Source: Leishmania panamensis (lineage: Eukaryota > Euglenozoa > Kinetoplastea > Trypanosomatida > Trypanosomatidae). From it: a stretch of 64,000 nucleotides of DNA. Where the stretch lies: positions 1 through 64,000 of the forward strand of contig NC_025857.1 in assembly GCF_000755165.1 (NCBI RefSeq). Reading direction: 5' to 3'. The first letter of the stretch is position 1; every line of letters begins with the position of its first letter. Position numbers and translations under genes: made by a program. The notes under the pieces are model-generated. The model was not told where the DNA came from and made no database searches. It saw only the letters and a list, made by a program, of their open reading frames with translations. This document shows, piece by piece, positions 30,015 through 40,833 of the stretch.

Positions 30015-33000
30015 ATGTCCTCCTTCTCTAGACCTGCACTGGAGATGCTTCAGGCAGCTGAAGTTGCCCTCACGCAACGGCGCTGCTACGGCAGCGGTGT
30101 ACGAGAAGGGACAGGCACTTACCCCTACAAGACCACCGACACGAGAGGTGGCGACTACCCTACTGGGCACTGGTACAGAGACCCAAACAATAGAGCGCCG
30201 TTACCCGTCGCGAACGTGGAAGAGCTGCAGCAGCAACTTAGTCGCGCCATGCGTGAGCTGATCGAGTTGCGCGCTGAGCTCGCTGCTGAGCGAGATCGGC
30301 GGTACGAGACGCTGATCGCGATGGGACGACAGTGGAAGGAAGACGTGTTGGTCGAAGTTCACCGGCGTGATGCGGCCCTTCACTCGGATGTGTCAGCTGT
30401 AGAGGAGAAAATGGCGGCGCAGTGGAAGGAGAGCAACGAAGGTCGTCTTGTGATGCAGCGGCAATTAGAGGAGGCCATGCGCGCCGGTAAGGTTCGCGAC
30501 ACAAGCCAATTTCAGCTGCGCGAAGAAATGCAGGAAACGGCTCGGCAACTGGAGGAGCGGGTGGACGTGGCCATGTCGCAAAGCAGCGCAGCCCGCGCGG
30601 ATTGCAGTCGGCAGCTCGAGCAGGAGCGGGCTACTCTTTCTCAGCGTCTGGACGCTGAGCTGCTGCGGCTAGTTGAGATGCGGCGCGACGATCAGCGTGA
30701 ACTACAGCAAGCAAAGGCGCTGATCCGTGAGGAAGGCCTGAAGGTGAAGGGCGAAATACGGAGGACCGTCCAGGAGGTGTGGGAGGCGTCAGCGTCCTCG
30801 CTTATGAAGACCGCCACAGAACCCCTCGAGCAACTCCGCGCGGAGCTTCGACAAACCAAAGCAGCTGCGCATGCAATGGAGGAGAGGGTGGCGGACTGTG
30901 TGCGAACGTGCCAGGCAGAGTGCCGAATGCTTACTACGACAACGACGGAACGACTTCATGCGCTAGAGTCCAAGGAAGCAGTTGCCACTTCGTCTATCGA
31001 TCGTGTGGAGCGCAAGGCAGACTCCGCGTATGAGACCGTGCGCCACATAGAGGCCACAATAGTGGCGGCGAACGAGGCAACAGAGCGGGCCATCGTCCAG
31101 GCGGCCGGTGCTTCGGAGAGGACACTGAAGGTAGAGCACGCACTTACAGATCGTGACAATCGCCTCGTTGCTATCGAAGCGCAGCTGCATGCCATTGCTA
31201 CTGCAGAGGGACTAAGAGCGGAAGTGGAAGCCTGTAAGCGGCAGGCGGGTCGCCTGGAGAGCCACATAGAGGCTGCGGGGGCGATGTGCACACGAGTGGA
31301 GAAGCTGGCAGACCGCAGTGCTGAGCAGGTGATATCATTTGCCAATCGTATTGACAGTTGCGAGAGATCGACACAGCGAGGTGTTGATGCAGTGCAGAGA
31401 GTACAGGAAGGTCTGGAGGCCTGCAAGTCAGAAGGTCAGCAGATGCGCACCCACTTCGACACCAACGAGGCTGTCCTCCAGCGCCACACCCACCTCTTCG
31501 CGCAGCTGGAACAGCGGGTTGCTGGACAGGAAAACCGCCTGGGACTATGGCGGCAGCAACAGGAGCAGTACGTGAAGGATCAGATGACGGTGCAGCGTGA
31601 ACTGACAGAGCGCGCGGAGGTAACGCACAACGTGGCATCTCGAGCTCAGCAAGTCAGCAGTGATGCGCGTGCAGAGGTGCACCGCCTGGAGCGGCGCCTC
31701 GACGACGCTGACCGTAGCCTCACTTCTATTTCCGCCGAAACGACTACCCTACGCGGCTCCATCGATAGCCAGCGCACGCAGGTTCTTGAGGTAGAGAGGC
31801 GGCAGAAGCAGCAGGTGGCAGACGAGTTACGGTCGTTGGAATCTCGGGTAGATGCGCAGATGGCCCCGGTGAAGAAGCTCGAGAGAAAGTCAACGGAACT
31901 GATGGAGCTGGCGGAGGCTCAGACGCAGGACCTTAGGAAGAAACTGGTGGAGTGTGAGAAGCACCTTCACGAAATGGGTGCCCGCGTGCAGGACTACCTG
32001 AAGGATGCCGTGCAGCACCACGTTAGTGGAGTTCAGAAACGCCTCTTCACCGCTCTGAACGAGTGTGTGTCGGGGGTGACAGAGCGAGTGGCGGCGGTCG
32101 AAGAGGCGACAGAGAAGTCGCAGCAGCGTATGGCTGATGTTCCACAGCAACTGGCCACCATGCAGCAAGCGTCCGCGAAACTGGAACTCCAGGTTAAGGT
32201 TCTCGAGGCCAGTCTTCAGTCCTTAAGCAGGCAGGCGCAGGAACTCGCAGCTCATGCAGACACGCAGGCAGGCAACTGCCAGTGCTTGGGCACCATGCAA
32301 CAAGAGGTCATGCGTCTCACGGCGGTGCAGCAACGCACGCAGCAAGACATGAAGCTTCTCCAGGAAGCAATACGAGCACTGCAGGCCATGGTGACTGCCG
32401 GCTCAATTAGAGAGCGCTCGCTCAGCGAGCTGGGGATGTCACAAGCCCGTACGGCAAGCACGGATATGGTTCCTGTGGCAGAGGCGATCTCGTCGTCCCC
32501 GTCCGCGCACCAGCCTAACTCCTCCGGCGTGCGCACATCGCCGCACACATCGGTAGTCGGCACACCCGCTCAGCCGCAGCCACAGCGGGCAGCCGCAGTT
32601 GCAGCACCGCCGCTGGCAAATATTTCTAGAGCTTCTTTGCAGGAGCTGCAGGATCGCCAACGTGCGTCTTCTGGCAGCAGGAGCAGCAGCAGCAAGGAGG
32701 GCAGCGGAGAGCGGCAAGCGCTGCATCTCAGCGGGGTGTCTTCTGTGCGGCCCTCTGGTGAGCAGGAGGAGCGCTTGCACTCTCTCGTCGAACCAGCAGA
32801 TCACAGCGCTGCGTCTGCGAGCAGCGACGATGCTGTGGAAGCCTTTGTAGATAGCCCTGGTGCGGCAGCGGGGCTGCGACGCACCTCCGCCGGGACTGCA
32901 AGCTCGGTGTCGGTACCACAACTTGCCACGGCAGCAACGGAAACGGTGGAGCAGCTGTCTGCGCCGGCACAGGCCTCGACGCAGGCCTCGGCAGTCGGCA

Positions 33001-34142
33001 CTGTCAGCCAGTGCACCGCGATTCGAGAATTCACCACCATCACCTCGTCTTCCTCATTATCTGACAGTGACTCAAGCGAAGATGGCGGGGAAGGGACGCA
33101 AGAGCGTGTGGTGCCCGCCCGGCGTGCAACGCCTTCCGAGGAGCGCACCGACGACGTGTCAAGCGACTTGACCACCGCAATCACGCTGACGAGCGAGGCA
33201 TCGCCAAACCAAAGCAGCCGACGGCACAACCTCCCGCTATCATCGTTGGGGCAACGACGGGCAGTGAAGACGTCCGCCGCCTGGGGGCAGGGCTCTTCTG
33301 GGTCGTCAGAGGAGGGGACACCAGCGTCACGCGGCGCAACAGTGGCGAAGGCGTCCCCGTCACAGCCGCAGCAGCCGCCTTTTCTCAGCAAAGGTGAGCT
33401 GAAAAGCGCATCGCAAAGGGCCGAGTCGATGGACAGCAGTGACGATCGCGTACAGGCGATGTCGCAGCACAACTCCGACACAGAGGGAGTCAAGCCAGCA
33501 ACCATGACGGAGAAAGTGAGCGTCGACGTGGAACACCTGCGGGCCACACGTATAAGCCAGGCGGCCACTGCGAGAGACTTTGCACTCCCCCCCTACAACC
33601 CAAACTGGAATAACTGGGACGAAGACGCTGAAGAAGACAACGGTGAGGGGCGCCGGGAGAAGAACAAGGAACGAGGTGAGGCATTTGAGCCGCAGCCCTT
33701 TAGACCCCCCGGAGCGCTACACACAGCCGTTCCCGCTAGTGAAAACAAAGCAGATGACGCTGCCATGCAGGTTACGAACGTGAATACGTCGAGCGACACG
33801 CTAGGGTCACGAGGAACCAGTTTCACAACCCCCGCTGCGGGGCCTGCTGCAACAGTACTGCACTACCGGCAAGACGCACCTGATGAACTGCGCGCTACGC
33901 CGCGCCGAGTGTTTGTGAGCACCTCTGCCCACGGCCGAGGTGTGGGGACGCAGCAACAAGCAGAGCAGCTCTCTGACTCCGTTCCTCGGCACGGGAGGAG
34001 TACAACTTCGTCTTCTTCGTCGACGGAAAGAGTGGAAGCACTGAGTCTTCGAGGTTCTCGGCAAAGCCTGCCGCAGCGCGCACCCACGGTAATGCGCCAG
34101 TACACCAACTTCGATGACTCCACAAGCAGCGAAGACGCCTAA
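30015..34142 (+). CDS. Large coiled-coil protein with Ser-rich acidic tail
   Basis: A 1375-residue protein from ATG 30015. Residues 1-60 are aromatic and basic. About 60-800 is a long coiled coil with heptad-like runs (EELQQQLSRAMRELIELRAE, then many Glu/Arg/Ala/Gln repeats). From about 820 onward the chain is low-complexity, rich in Ser, Thr, Ala, Pro and Gln, with repeated acidic Ser clusters such as SSSSLSDSDSSEDGG. It closes with two short conserved-looking patches, FALPPYNPNWNNWDEDAEED and MRQYTNFDDSTSSEDA, the latter at the very end. These patches suggest docking motifs and phosphorylation sites. I do not recognise the protein; a cytoskeletal or flagellar scaffold is likely from architecture alone. 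Its 3' flank contains one arm of the inverted repeat. Confidence 0.88.
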   Translation: MSSFSRPALEMLQAAEVALTQRRCYGSGVREGTGTYPYKTTDTRGGDYPTGHWYRDPNNRAPLPVANVEELQQQLSRAMRELIELRAELAAERDRRYETLIAMGRQWKEDVLVEVHRRDAALHSDVSAVEEKMAAQWKESNEGRLVMQRQLEEAMRAGKVRDTSQFQLREEMQETARQLEERVDVAMSQSSAARADCSRQLEQERATLSQRLDAELLRLVEMRRDDQRELQQAKALIREEGLKVKGEIRRTVQEVWEASASSLMKTATEPLEQLRAELRQTKAAAHAMEERVADCVRTCQAECRMLTTTTTERLHALESKEAVATSSIDRVERKADSAYETVRHIEATIVAANEATERAIVQAAGASERTLKVEHALTDRDNRLVAIEAQLHAIATAEGLRAEVEACKRQAGRLESHIEAAGAMCTRVEKLADRSAEQVISFANRIDSCERSTQRGVDAVQRVQEGLEACKSEGQQMRTHFDTNEAVLQRHTHLFAQLEQRVAGQENRLGLWRQQQEQYVKDQMTVQRELTERAEVTHNVASRAQQVSSDARAEVHRLERRLDDADRSLTSISAETTTLRGSIDSQRTQVLEVERRQKQQVADELRSLESRVDAQMAPVKKLERKSTELMELAEAQTQDLRKKLVECEKHLHEMGARVQDYLKDAVQHHVSGVQKRLFTALNECVSGVTERVAAVEEATEKSQQRMADVPQQLATMQQASAKLELQVKVLEASLQSLSRQAQELAAHADTQAGNCQCLGTMQQEVMRLTAVQQRTQQDMKLLQEAIRALQAMVTAGSIRERSLSELGMSQARTASTDMVPVAEAISSSPSAHQPNSSGVRTSPHTSVVGTPAQPQPQRAAAVAAPPLANISRASLQELQDRQRASSGSRSSSSKEGSGERQALHLSGVSSVRPSGEQEERLHSLVEPADHSAASASSDDAVEAFVDSPGAAAGLRRTSAGTASSVSVPQLATAATETVEQLSAPAQASTQASAVGTVSQCTAIREFTTITSSSSLSDSDSSEDGGEGTQERVVPARRATPSEERTDDVSSDLTTAITLTSEASPNQSSRRHNLPLSSLGQRRAVKTSAAWGQGSSGSSEEGTPASRGATVAKASPSQPQQPPFLSKGELKSASQRAESMDSSDDRVQAMSQHNSDTEGVKPATMTEKVSVDVEHLRATRISQAATARDFALPPYNPNWNNWDEDAEEDNGEGRREKNKERGEAFEPQPFRPPGALHTAVPASENKADDAAMQVTNVNTSSDTLGSRGTSFTTPAAGPAATVLHYRQDAPDELRATPRRVFVSTSAHGRGVGTQQQAEQLSDSVPRHGRSTTSSSSSTERVEALSLRGSRQSLPQRAPTVMRQYTNFDDSTSSEDA

Positions 34143-35000
34143 ACGTGCAGCACGGCTGCTGAGCGACGTGCAGCCGTTCTCTGCTGTCGTTTCCTCTGCT
34201 ACGCCCTGCGACTCGGTGAGGCTGTTCTCCTTACTCTTCTCTGCGCTACGATGTGAGGCGAGCGCCTCCCAACGCGCGTGTGTCTGTTGCGTGTGCACCT
34301 CCACTGTGCGCTCCTTCCTCAGTGGACTCGGCGCGTTAGACGCACTCGACTGCGTTTTGTCACTCCCCCACGCGTGTAATCCGACGGCGCATGGAGGTAG
34401 CACCGCTTCTTTCCCCGTACCTGCACCGCGGCGACGACGATGACTCTTCGAGCTACCTTCATGGAGGTGCGGGGTACACATACACTCGTGCGGTGTGTCT
34501 GCGCTTTGTGAGTGTTGGTGCGACTCTAGTGTTCTCCTTCACATTTGTAATCGCTTTTCTGCTCTCCTCCTCTTCGGCCCTATCGATAGACCCGTGCATG
34601 CCAGGGCGCACGCGCACGGATATTCATACAAGCAAAGGTGGGCTGGTCTCCGTGAGCGCTCTCCTCTACGTGTGTCCTGCAGGAAAGGCCAACAAGTGCA
34701 AACCCACGCTCTACCACCTTTCTCAGCTGGACGAAATCCAAAGTGTTGACACAACGGGAAAGCGCTGATGTGAACGCGCCCAAGTGTGCGTCGAGGGCGG
34801 ATAGGCTCCAGTCGTTACCTGGTTCGTATGTCATCCCTCTCTCCGCCTCGTATCCCTCATTAGTCCTTCTTGGGTAAAACGTGGGGAGGATGGAAGGTGG
34901 TCGGTGGGGAACTCACTACGTGTTCGACGAGGACTTACTCGCCTATGGCTTCTGTGTCCTCCTCTCCTTCCTCGCACGCGTCTCCCTGGGCAGGAAAGAG
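34143..35000. other. Spacer upstream of inverted-repeat arm A
   Basis: 3' UTR of the large coiled-coil gene. Short frames in both strands are low-complexity. No gene seen. Confidence 0.6.
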
Positions 35001-35607
35001 GGAGCGCAGCGAGGCGCAAACCACCGCGAGGCCCTTTCACAGCTGCGGAGACTGCGCCATTTCTGAAGAAACAAAACGCGAATACATTTTAATGGCTGGG
35101 GACACCCCCCCCAATGCGGTGGTATCTCGAGGGTTCAGGAGCCACGCATTGAGGGGGGGGGGGAGAAGCCAGGCTGCCCCCCTCCTCTTCTCCCTGCCAG
35201 TGCCGAACCACCGCTGGTGGTGACAGGGCCAAGCACCTACGATGTGGGGAGGTCAGAGCGACCTGCGGCAGTGAAGACGCTTGTGCCACTCATAGGATGG
35301 GCAAGGTGTCCGCGTGACTCGAACGCACCCCACCCGACCATCACCGCCTAGTGACGTGGGGAGCCTGAGCCACCCCGAGAGGGATGCACCAGATGGCGAG
35401 TGGCATGGTAGGAGCGGCTGTGTGGCAACCTGCGAAGCACATCGGCGGGCAGGGTCTGAGATCGGGGCCGTACAAAGCTGACCGAGTCGGTGCATTGCTG
35501 CAACGTGTGTGTACGGCTGCTTCACACCAGGCGATGGGCCCGGTGGCAGGCGGGGGCCGGGACGGTGTTGAGCTCGTGTTGTGTGGCAGCGAATGAGCCT
35601 GTGGAAA
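35001..35607 (+). repeat. 607-bp inverted repeat, arm A
   Basis: The reverse complement of this segment recurs at 40227-40833. By direct comparison the arms agree along their full length except for two single-base indels: a C run of 8 here versus 9 in arm B, and an extra G in AATGCGGTGG here. Homology stops abruptly at both ends. The arm is GC-rich, non-coding, and of a size and UTR location like Leishmania SIDER retroposons, but I cannot confirm that family by eye. Confidence 0.95.
35112..35151 (+). other. Hairpin inside arm A (one arm imperfect)
   Basis: CAATGCGGTGG (35112-35122) faces CCACGCATTG (35142-35151), extended outward by a C run and a G run (35153-35163). The extra G at about 35118-35119 leaves a bulge that is absent in arm B. 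Confidence 0.75.
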
Positions 35608-38011
35608 GTCACTTCTCTTCGCGTATGGTGCGAAGGCCGCGCTGTCCACCGTGTCGCCTTCTCAGCGCCCCGCGACACGCCCTTTTCTGTTTCCCCTCCT
35701 TTTGGAGTCGCTCTGCTCCACCGCTGTGTGGGGTGGCGGGGCACACCGATACACCACAGTGGCGATCAGCATCCTCACAAGGGAAAGGAGAATTCTCAAT
35801 CGCTGAAGAATCGCCCCTTTTCCACCCCGTACAACAAAACATCTTCTTCGCGCTGGAGCACCGCTGCTAGCAATCCAGGGCCCCTCCACCCCACCCCCAA
35901 CTGCTGGCGCTTTCGCGCGTCTTATCATCTCTCGCTCTCCTTCTCTCACTCACACTGGCGACAGCCTCGCGGCTGCGCTCCTTTCTTGTCGTGGGTGTTA
36001 TTGCTTGTTTGGCTGCACGGAATGGCAGCGCCGGCTCCTCCCAAAAAGGCGCTGGAGGTTTGTGCCATGCTAGCACGCCTAGAGGGAGGGAGCGGACAGG
36101 GTGCTGAAAAGGTAAACAGCGGAAGTATGTCTGTGGGTGTGTGTACGGGCACAGAAGTGCTTAACTGCAGTCTCCGTGCTCGCCGGCGTCTTGTGCTCTC
36201 TTCATCGCAAAGGGTTCCTCCCAGCGCCTGTATGTCACCGCGTATGACCAAGGCGCCATAACGAGTTCGTTCTGCAGTGGCACGCACGTTGCCCCAGTCT
36301 CGGAGGATTCGGGAATTCGCGTATGCAGGCGAGCTTGTTTGCGCTTGTCGGCTCTTTTCCCGCCGCAAGCAACTTTCCTACGCTTCGCTTTCACTGCTCC
36401 CTCCCCTTCGCCTCTTCCCGTGTGCACTGCAGCTGTGCCTCGTGCGTGGTACCAAAGTTGCCTCCACGGCAGTCTGACGCGTCGGCGCCTATCCGACCTC
36501 GCTGAAGCCCGTGTCGGCGTAGCCCTACTCTCTCCAAAACGAATACCATTCACTGACTGCGCTCCGCTACTCCTCCCTTGCCTCTGTGGTTAGCGCCTGA
36601 CCCCCTTTCCATCTCTTCTCTCAGCGCCACCCCTCCCTCCCTCCCTCCCCCCTCCCCCGCACACACACACACTAATCGACCACCCGCAAACAGTGGCCCA
36701 CGGAGGGCTCAACTTCCCCCCCCCCCCTCATCGCAAACCCGCCCCGATAGCGCTTGCAGAAGAGAACGTACGCACACGCGTCTCACCTCCCCCAGTCACC
36801 TGTGTTCACTAACTGCGCAAGAACACCACTACGCTCGGGAGTTCATTAAACCATTTGAAAGTCCGTACCCTCGCCGCATCTCACCCTTCCTCCCTCGCCG
36901 CCACCTCCGCGAAGGGAAAGTGACGTCAGCGTTCGTACTTAATCGACTCGCCTCCATCTCTTTCTTTCATTATCGCTATCGGGGAGAACTTCCGGACGCT
37001 GCGCATCAGTGATACGCACTCGCCTACGCAGTGGCCCTTCCCCCTCTTCTGCCCTTAAAAAGGGGGGCTGAAACGACCACTTGGTGGCTCTGGTTGGCGC
37101 TTTTCTCTACCTGTGTGCTTCCACACTGTACGCGGCTCGTCTGCTGGGTGAAGCGTGTGAGCCTTTGTGTGCTGTCCGTGCTTACGAGGGCACCGACGCG
37201 AGTGCGCCTACCGCCTCTCACAAACAAAACTTTGACTTCTTGCGCAATTTACTCTTCATTTCTTTCCTGTGCTACTTTACCTACCGAGGGTGCAGCTGCG
37301 GCTGTGGTGAGGGGTTGTACAGCGAGCGTGTAAGTGGACCTTCCTAGCGCCTGAGATCGGTGTATCGAGGCACCGCCTCTCTTTCCTTCCCTGTTAACCT
37401 TCTGGTAATCTGGTCTCTCATCGCGTGGCATCGGTGCCGCCGTCTATCGCGTGGTGCACCCGGTGCAAGGAGGCAAAGCGGCGCACCACTTGCCCAAAAG
37501 GCGTGGCCTTTTTCTCAGCTTCTCTTCTCCTTTTAATTTGAGCCGCTCCACGCTTGTGTCTGTCTCGGGCTCTCCCTCGACGCTGGTGGCGCACGCAGAA
37601 AATTATCGGTGCCTCTCCCCGGCCCTGCTTTCCTTTTGCCCTGGATGACTCGCGCGGCTTTGCTCAGCGATTTGTGTAGAGAAGACCGATTAACCGAGTG
37701 AGGAAGAGGGCGGGGGGTGTCTGTGTTGACTTGCGCCGTTTCCTTCACGCTGCACATCGGGTAAAGGGCGCCAGCGCTTGCCTGACACAAACGTCAGTCT
37801 GCGTACTGGAGCGACTTTCCTCTGCTTCACGCGTCTTTAGTGGCTACCCCGCCTCCTCCTCCCCCCCCCCCTCCGCAACACTACAGTAGTCGGTGCCCAA
37901 CGCCGCGCTTCTCAAAAAGCCAAAGGGAGGTGTTCCCAGGCTGCGGTGTACGTACTCCGGGACCTTATTTTAGCGGCAAGAGCCCACGTGGGGTGTAATA
38001 CCAAAATCGTC
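35608..38011. other. Long 5' flank of the CDK-like kinase
   Basis: 2.4 kb inside the inverted repeat. It is pyrimidine-rich from about 36340 on, with C runs at 36716-36727 and 37861-37871 and an AC run at about 36660-36671. Many short frames occur in all phases, none protein-like. Several tract-plus-AG combinations could serve as splice acceptors. Confidence 0.6.
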
Positions 38012-39769
38012 ATGGGCGATCACCTTGGCTCGCGCTTCACCGTCATTGAACAGATCGGCAGCGGCAATTATGGCTCTCTCTACCGCGCCATCGATGGTGA
38101 AGCGGCGACGCTGACCGACCGAATTATCGCCACAAAGAAGTTGAAGGACACGATGAACCACCCACACGTGCTGCGTGAGGTGAGCGTGCAGCGCCATGCT
38201 CAGCAGTGCTCGCCGCACATTGTCAAACTGCTTCACGTGGTGCCACGTGATCATGTGCGGGCAGCGCTGGTGCTCGAGTACGTGCCGCTGGACTTGCGAA
38301 CCTTTCTGAACGCCTTCTACTGTGACCGAGCGAAATCATCGGCACCGCCGTGGTGTGCAGCTGCTGGGGCCGGTGCACTCAAACCGGTGTCGACGCCGCC
38401 GAGACACATACCCTTGATCTATGTGCGGCGAATGCTGCGAGGCCTCGTCGAGGCGCTGCACTGCCTGCACTCCCGCGGAATCGTCCACCGTGACGTGAAA
38501 CCAGAGAACATTCTCGTGGAGCCGCTCGGACTGGGACGCCCACTTCGGTGTGTTTGCCCGCCTATGGGCTCTTCTAGGACCGCAGGTGAGGCTGCGGGCT
38601 GTTGGGTGCACGCCCCTCACAGCCCTCACCCACAAGAGGAGGAGGGTGTAACTCAAGAGAGACACCGACCTGGTACACTGGAGTCGTGCCAATTTTTCTG
38701 TCAAAACTCAGTGGCGCTGCATCATGAACTGACCGGCGATGAGCTGGCGTCCGCCATTCATCGGATACACTGCGAGACGTGTCGGCGCTGCCCACACGCG
38801 CCTGCCGGGGTACAGGAATGCGTGCTTCAGCGCCATGAAGACAGTAGTAGAGTGGCAGCAGGCACCTTCTGCTCGCAAGAGCGGCAAGCGGGCGCCGTGG
38901 ACAAGGAAGGTTCAGCGAAGATGGACGAAGACGAGGAGGACAAGTGCGCCGCGTCTACACCGCCACCGCTCGTCCCGGATGTCAAACTATGCGACTTCGG
39001 CTCTGCGCGGCACATTGGCACGTTGCGTCTGCGCAGTGCAGAGGAGCAGCGAGAGGAGCTCACCCCGGGGCCCACAACACCGGTGTACTGCGCACCCGAA
39101 ATGATGTTACTGCAGCACTATGGAACGTCGGTGGACATGTGGGCTGTTGGCGCCATCCTCTATGAAATGCTCACAGGCGAGTTTTTTCTCAGCGTGGGAA
39201 CGCTGCGCTCCTTCTCCGGCAATGTCATTGTTCAGGACGACTACTGCGTGATGCACCGACTGAATCGCATGTTCCTCCACCTCGGCACGCCATCCCTGGA
39301 CGAGTGGCGGTCTATCGCTCACCCCCTCTACTACCCCGACGAGGTGCTGGCCCACCTACCGCAGGTGCGTGATGCAGCACTCTTCCGCTGCGTAGCCCAG
39401 TCCATCAGCCCTCCCGAGCGTCTTCTGCAGGACAGCGGCGACGGCAAGGCGAACGGTGACACCGAAACGACTGATGAGCAGAAGGACCTCAACGTGCAGC
39501 CACCTGCCGGGCCGTGTTCATGTACACCACAAGCGTCAGTTAATGGTGCGACAGACTCGAATGTCGCAACAGCGTCGGAGCCGTGCTACGGGATGCCCGG
39601 GGTGCCGGCCCCGTCGAGTCTCTCGGACTTCCTCTATCAGCGCACAGGGGCAAGCGGCGTGGATTTTTTGCTCTCGTTGCTGCGGTACGACCCGGCACAG
39701 CGCATGACGTCCGCGGAGGCGCTACGCCACCCCTTCTTGAATCCTGAAGGGGCGAAGGGGTACACTTAG
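38012..39769 (+). CDS. CDK-like (CMGC) protein kinase with large insert
   Basis: A 585-residue kinase from ATG 38012. The Gly loop is GSGNYG (16-21), the VAIK lysine is K42, and the alphaC glutamate is E56 inside PHVLREVSV, which aligns with the PSTAIRE helix of CDKs. The catalytic loop is HRDVKPEN (HRD at 159-161), the DFG is D328 in CDFGSAR, and the APE motif is in VYCAPEM. The CMGC-type VDMWAVGAILYEML and a CMGC C-terminal lobe ending in ALRHPFL follow. All catalytic residues are present. Between the catalytic loop and DFG lies an insert of roughly 145 residues, rich in Cys/His and acidic residues. No TxY dual-phosphorylation motif is present, so it is closer to CDKs than to MAP kinases. 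It is the only gene between the two inverted repeats. Confidence 0.9.
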   Translation: MGDHLGSRFTVIEQIGSGNYGSLYRAIDGEAATLTDRIIATKKLKDTMNHPHVLREVSVQRHAQQCSPHIVKLLHVVPRDHVRAALVLEYVPLDLRTFLNAFYCDRAKSSAPPWCAAAGAGALKPVSTPPRHIPLIYVRRMLRGLVEALHCLHSRGIVHRDVKPENILVEPLGLGRPLRCVCPPMGSSRTAGEAAGCWVHAPHSPHPQEEEGVTQERHRPGTLESCQFFCQNSVALHHELTGDELASAIHRIHCETCRRCPHAPAGVQECVLQRHEDSSRVAAGTFCSQERQAGAVDKEGSAKMDEDEEDKCAASTPPPLVPDVKLCDFGSARHIGTLRLRSAEEQREELTPGPTTPVYCAPEMMLLQHYGTSVDMWAVGAILYEMLTGEFFLSVGTLRSFSGNVIVQDDYCVMHRLNRMFLHLGTPSLDEWRSIAHPLYYPDEVLAHLPQVRDAALFRCVAQSISPPERLLQDSGDGKANGDTETTDEQKDLNVQPPAGPCSCTPQASVNGATDSNVATASEPCYGMPGVPAPSSLSDFLYQRTGASGVDFLLSLLRYDPAQRMTSAEALRHPFLNPEGAKGYT

Positions 39770-40226
39770 CAGGGCGGGGATATCCGCTGCGCACGACTCG
39801 TGCGCGACGGCAGCTGAGGCGACGGACGTGCATTTGCGATGGTGGGCGGGCGGTGAGTACGAGGCGAGGGATTGTGGCGGCTTCTACCGTTGCATCCGCC
39901 CCTCTCCTTTTCTGCGCTCCACTCCACTGGGTGGTCGGTGCTTGGGTCGCTGGTATCGTGGGTCTTTGTGCTGCCGCAAGGGAGCTCGGAACACCTACTC
40001 GTGTAAGCACTACCGAACGATCGAAGCGGCATTCAGGGTACTCCCGACTCTCTCACACCGTCCGCCTTTCGCTCTCTCCAGTCTTCTATGCTCCTCTTTT
40101 CAAATCTCAAGTCCGCTACGCGCCGGTCATGTGCGCGTGAAGCAGATGGAGGAGTAAAAGGCGGCAGAGTCGGTAGTCGCAGAGGAGCGAGAGAGAGGAG
40201 AGATGAAGTGTAGCTGAGTGCGCTTT
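39770..40226. other. 3' flank of the kinase gene
   Basis: Short spacer between the kinase stop and arm B, with a pyrimidine-rich stretch at about 40040-40100. No supported gene. Confidence 0.6.
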
Positions 40227-40833
40227 TTTCCACAGGCTCATTCGCTGCCACACAACACGAGCTCAACACCGTCCCGGCCCCCGCCTGCCACCGGGCCCAT
40301 CGCCTGGTGTGAAGCAGCCGTACACACACGTTGCAGCAATGCACCGACTCGGTCAGCTTTGTACGGCCCCGATCTCAGACCCTGCCCGCCGATGTGCTTC
40401 GCAGGTTGCCACACAGCCGCTCCTACCATGCCACTCGCCATCTGGTGCATCCCTCTCGGGGTGGCTCAGGCTCCCCACGTCACTAGGCGGTGATGGTCGG
40501 GTGGGGTGCGTTCGAGTCACGCGGACACCTTGCCCATCCTATGAGTGGCACAAGCGTCTTCACTGCCGCAGGTCGCTCTGACCTCCCCACATCGTAGGTG
40601 CTTGGCCCTGTCACCACCAGCGGTGGTTCGGCACTGGCAGGGAGAAGAGGAGGGGGGCAGCCTGGCTTCTCCCCCCCCCCCTCAATGCGTGGCTCCTGAA
40701 CCCTCGAGATACCACGCATTGGGGGGGGGTGTCCCCAGCCATTAAAATGTATTCGCGTTTTGTTTCTTCAGAAATGGCGCAGTCTCCGCAGCTGTGAAAG
40801 GGCCTCGCGGTGGTTTGCGCCTCGCTGCGCTCC
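40227..40833 (-). repeat. 607-bp inverted repeat, arm B
   Basis: Reverse complement of arm A (35001-35607), about 99.7% identical by hand comparison. It lies 457 bases after the kinase stop. The space between the arms is 4619 bases. Frames found in both arms are the same peptides in mirror orientation, which shows the identity and does not indicate genes. Confidence 0.95.
40683..40721 (-). other. Hairpin inside arm B (perfect stem)
   Basis: CAATGCGTGG (40683-40692) and CCACGCATTG (40712-40721) pair perfectly over 10 bases. They are flanked by a C run (40671-40681) and a G run (40721-40729) that can extend the stem. Confidence 0.8.

Noticed and set aside
35341..35649. Open frames inside the inverted-repeat arms
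   Set aside because: The same peptides appear in mirror orientation in the other arm simply because the DNA is duplicated; they are Pro/Ala-rich and lack any protein signature.
37031..37347. Overlapping membrane-protein-like frames upstream of the kinase
   Set aside because: Two phases give equally plausible hydrophobic peptides from the same T/C-rich DNA, and neither has an ATG with a coherent continuation.
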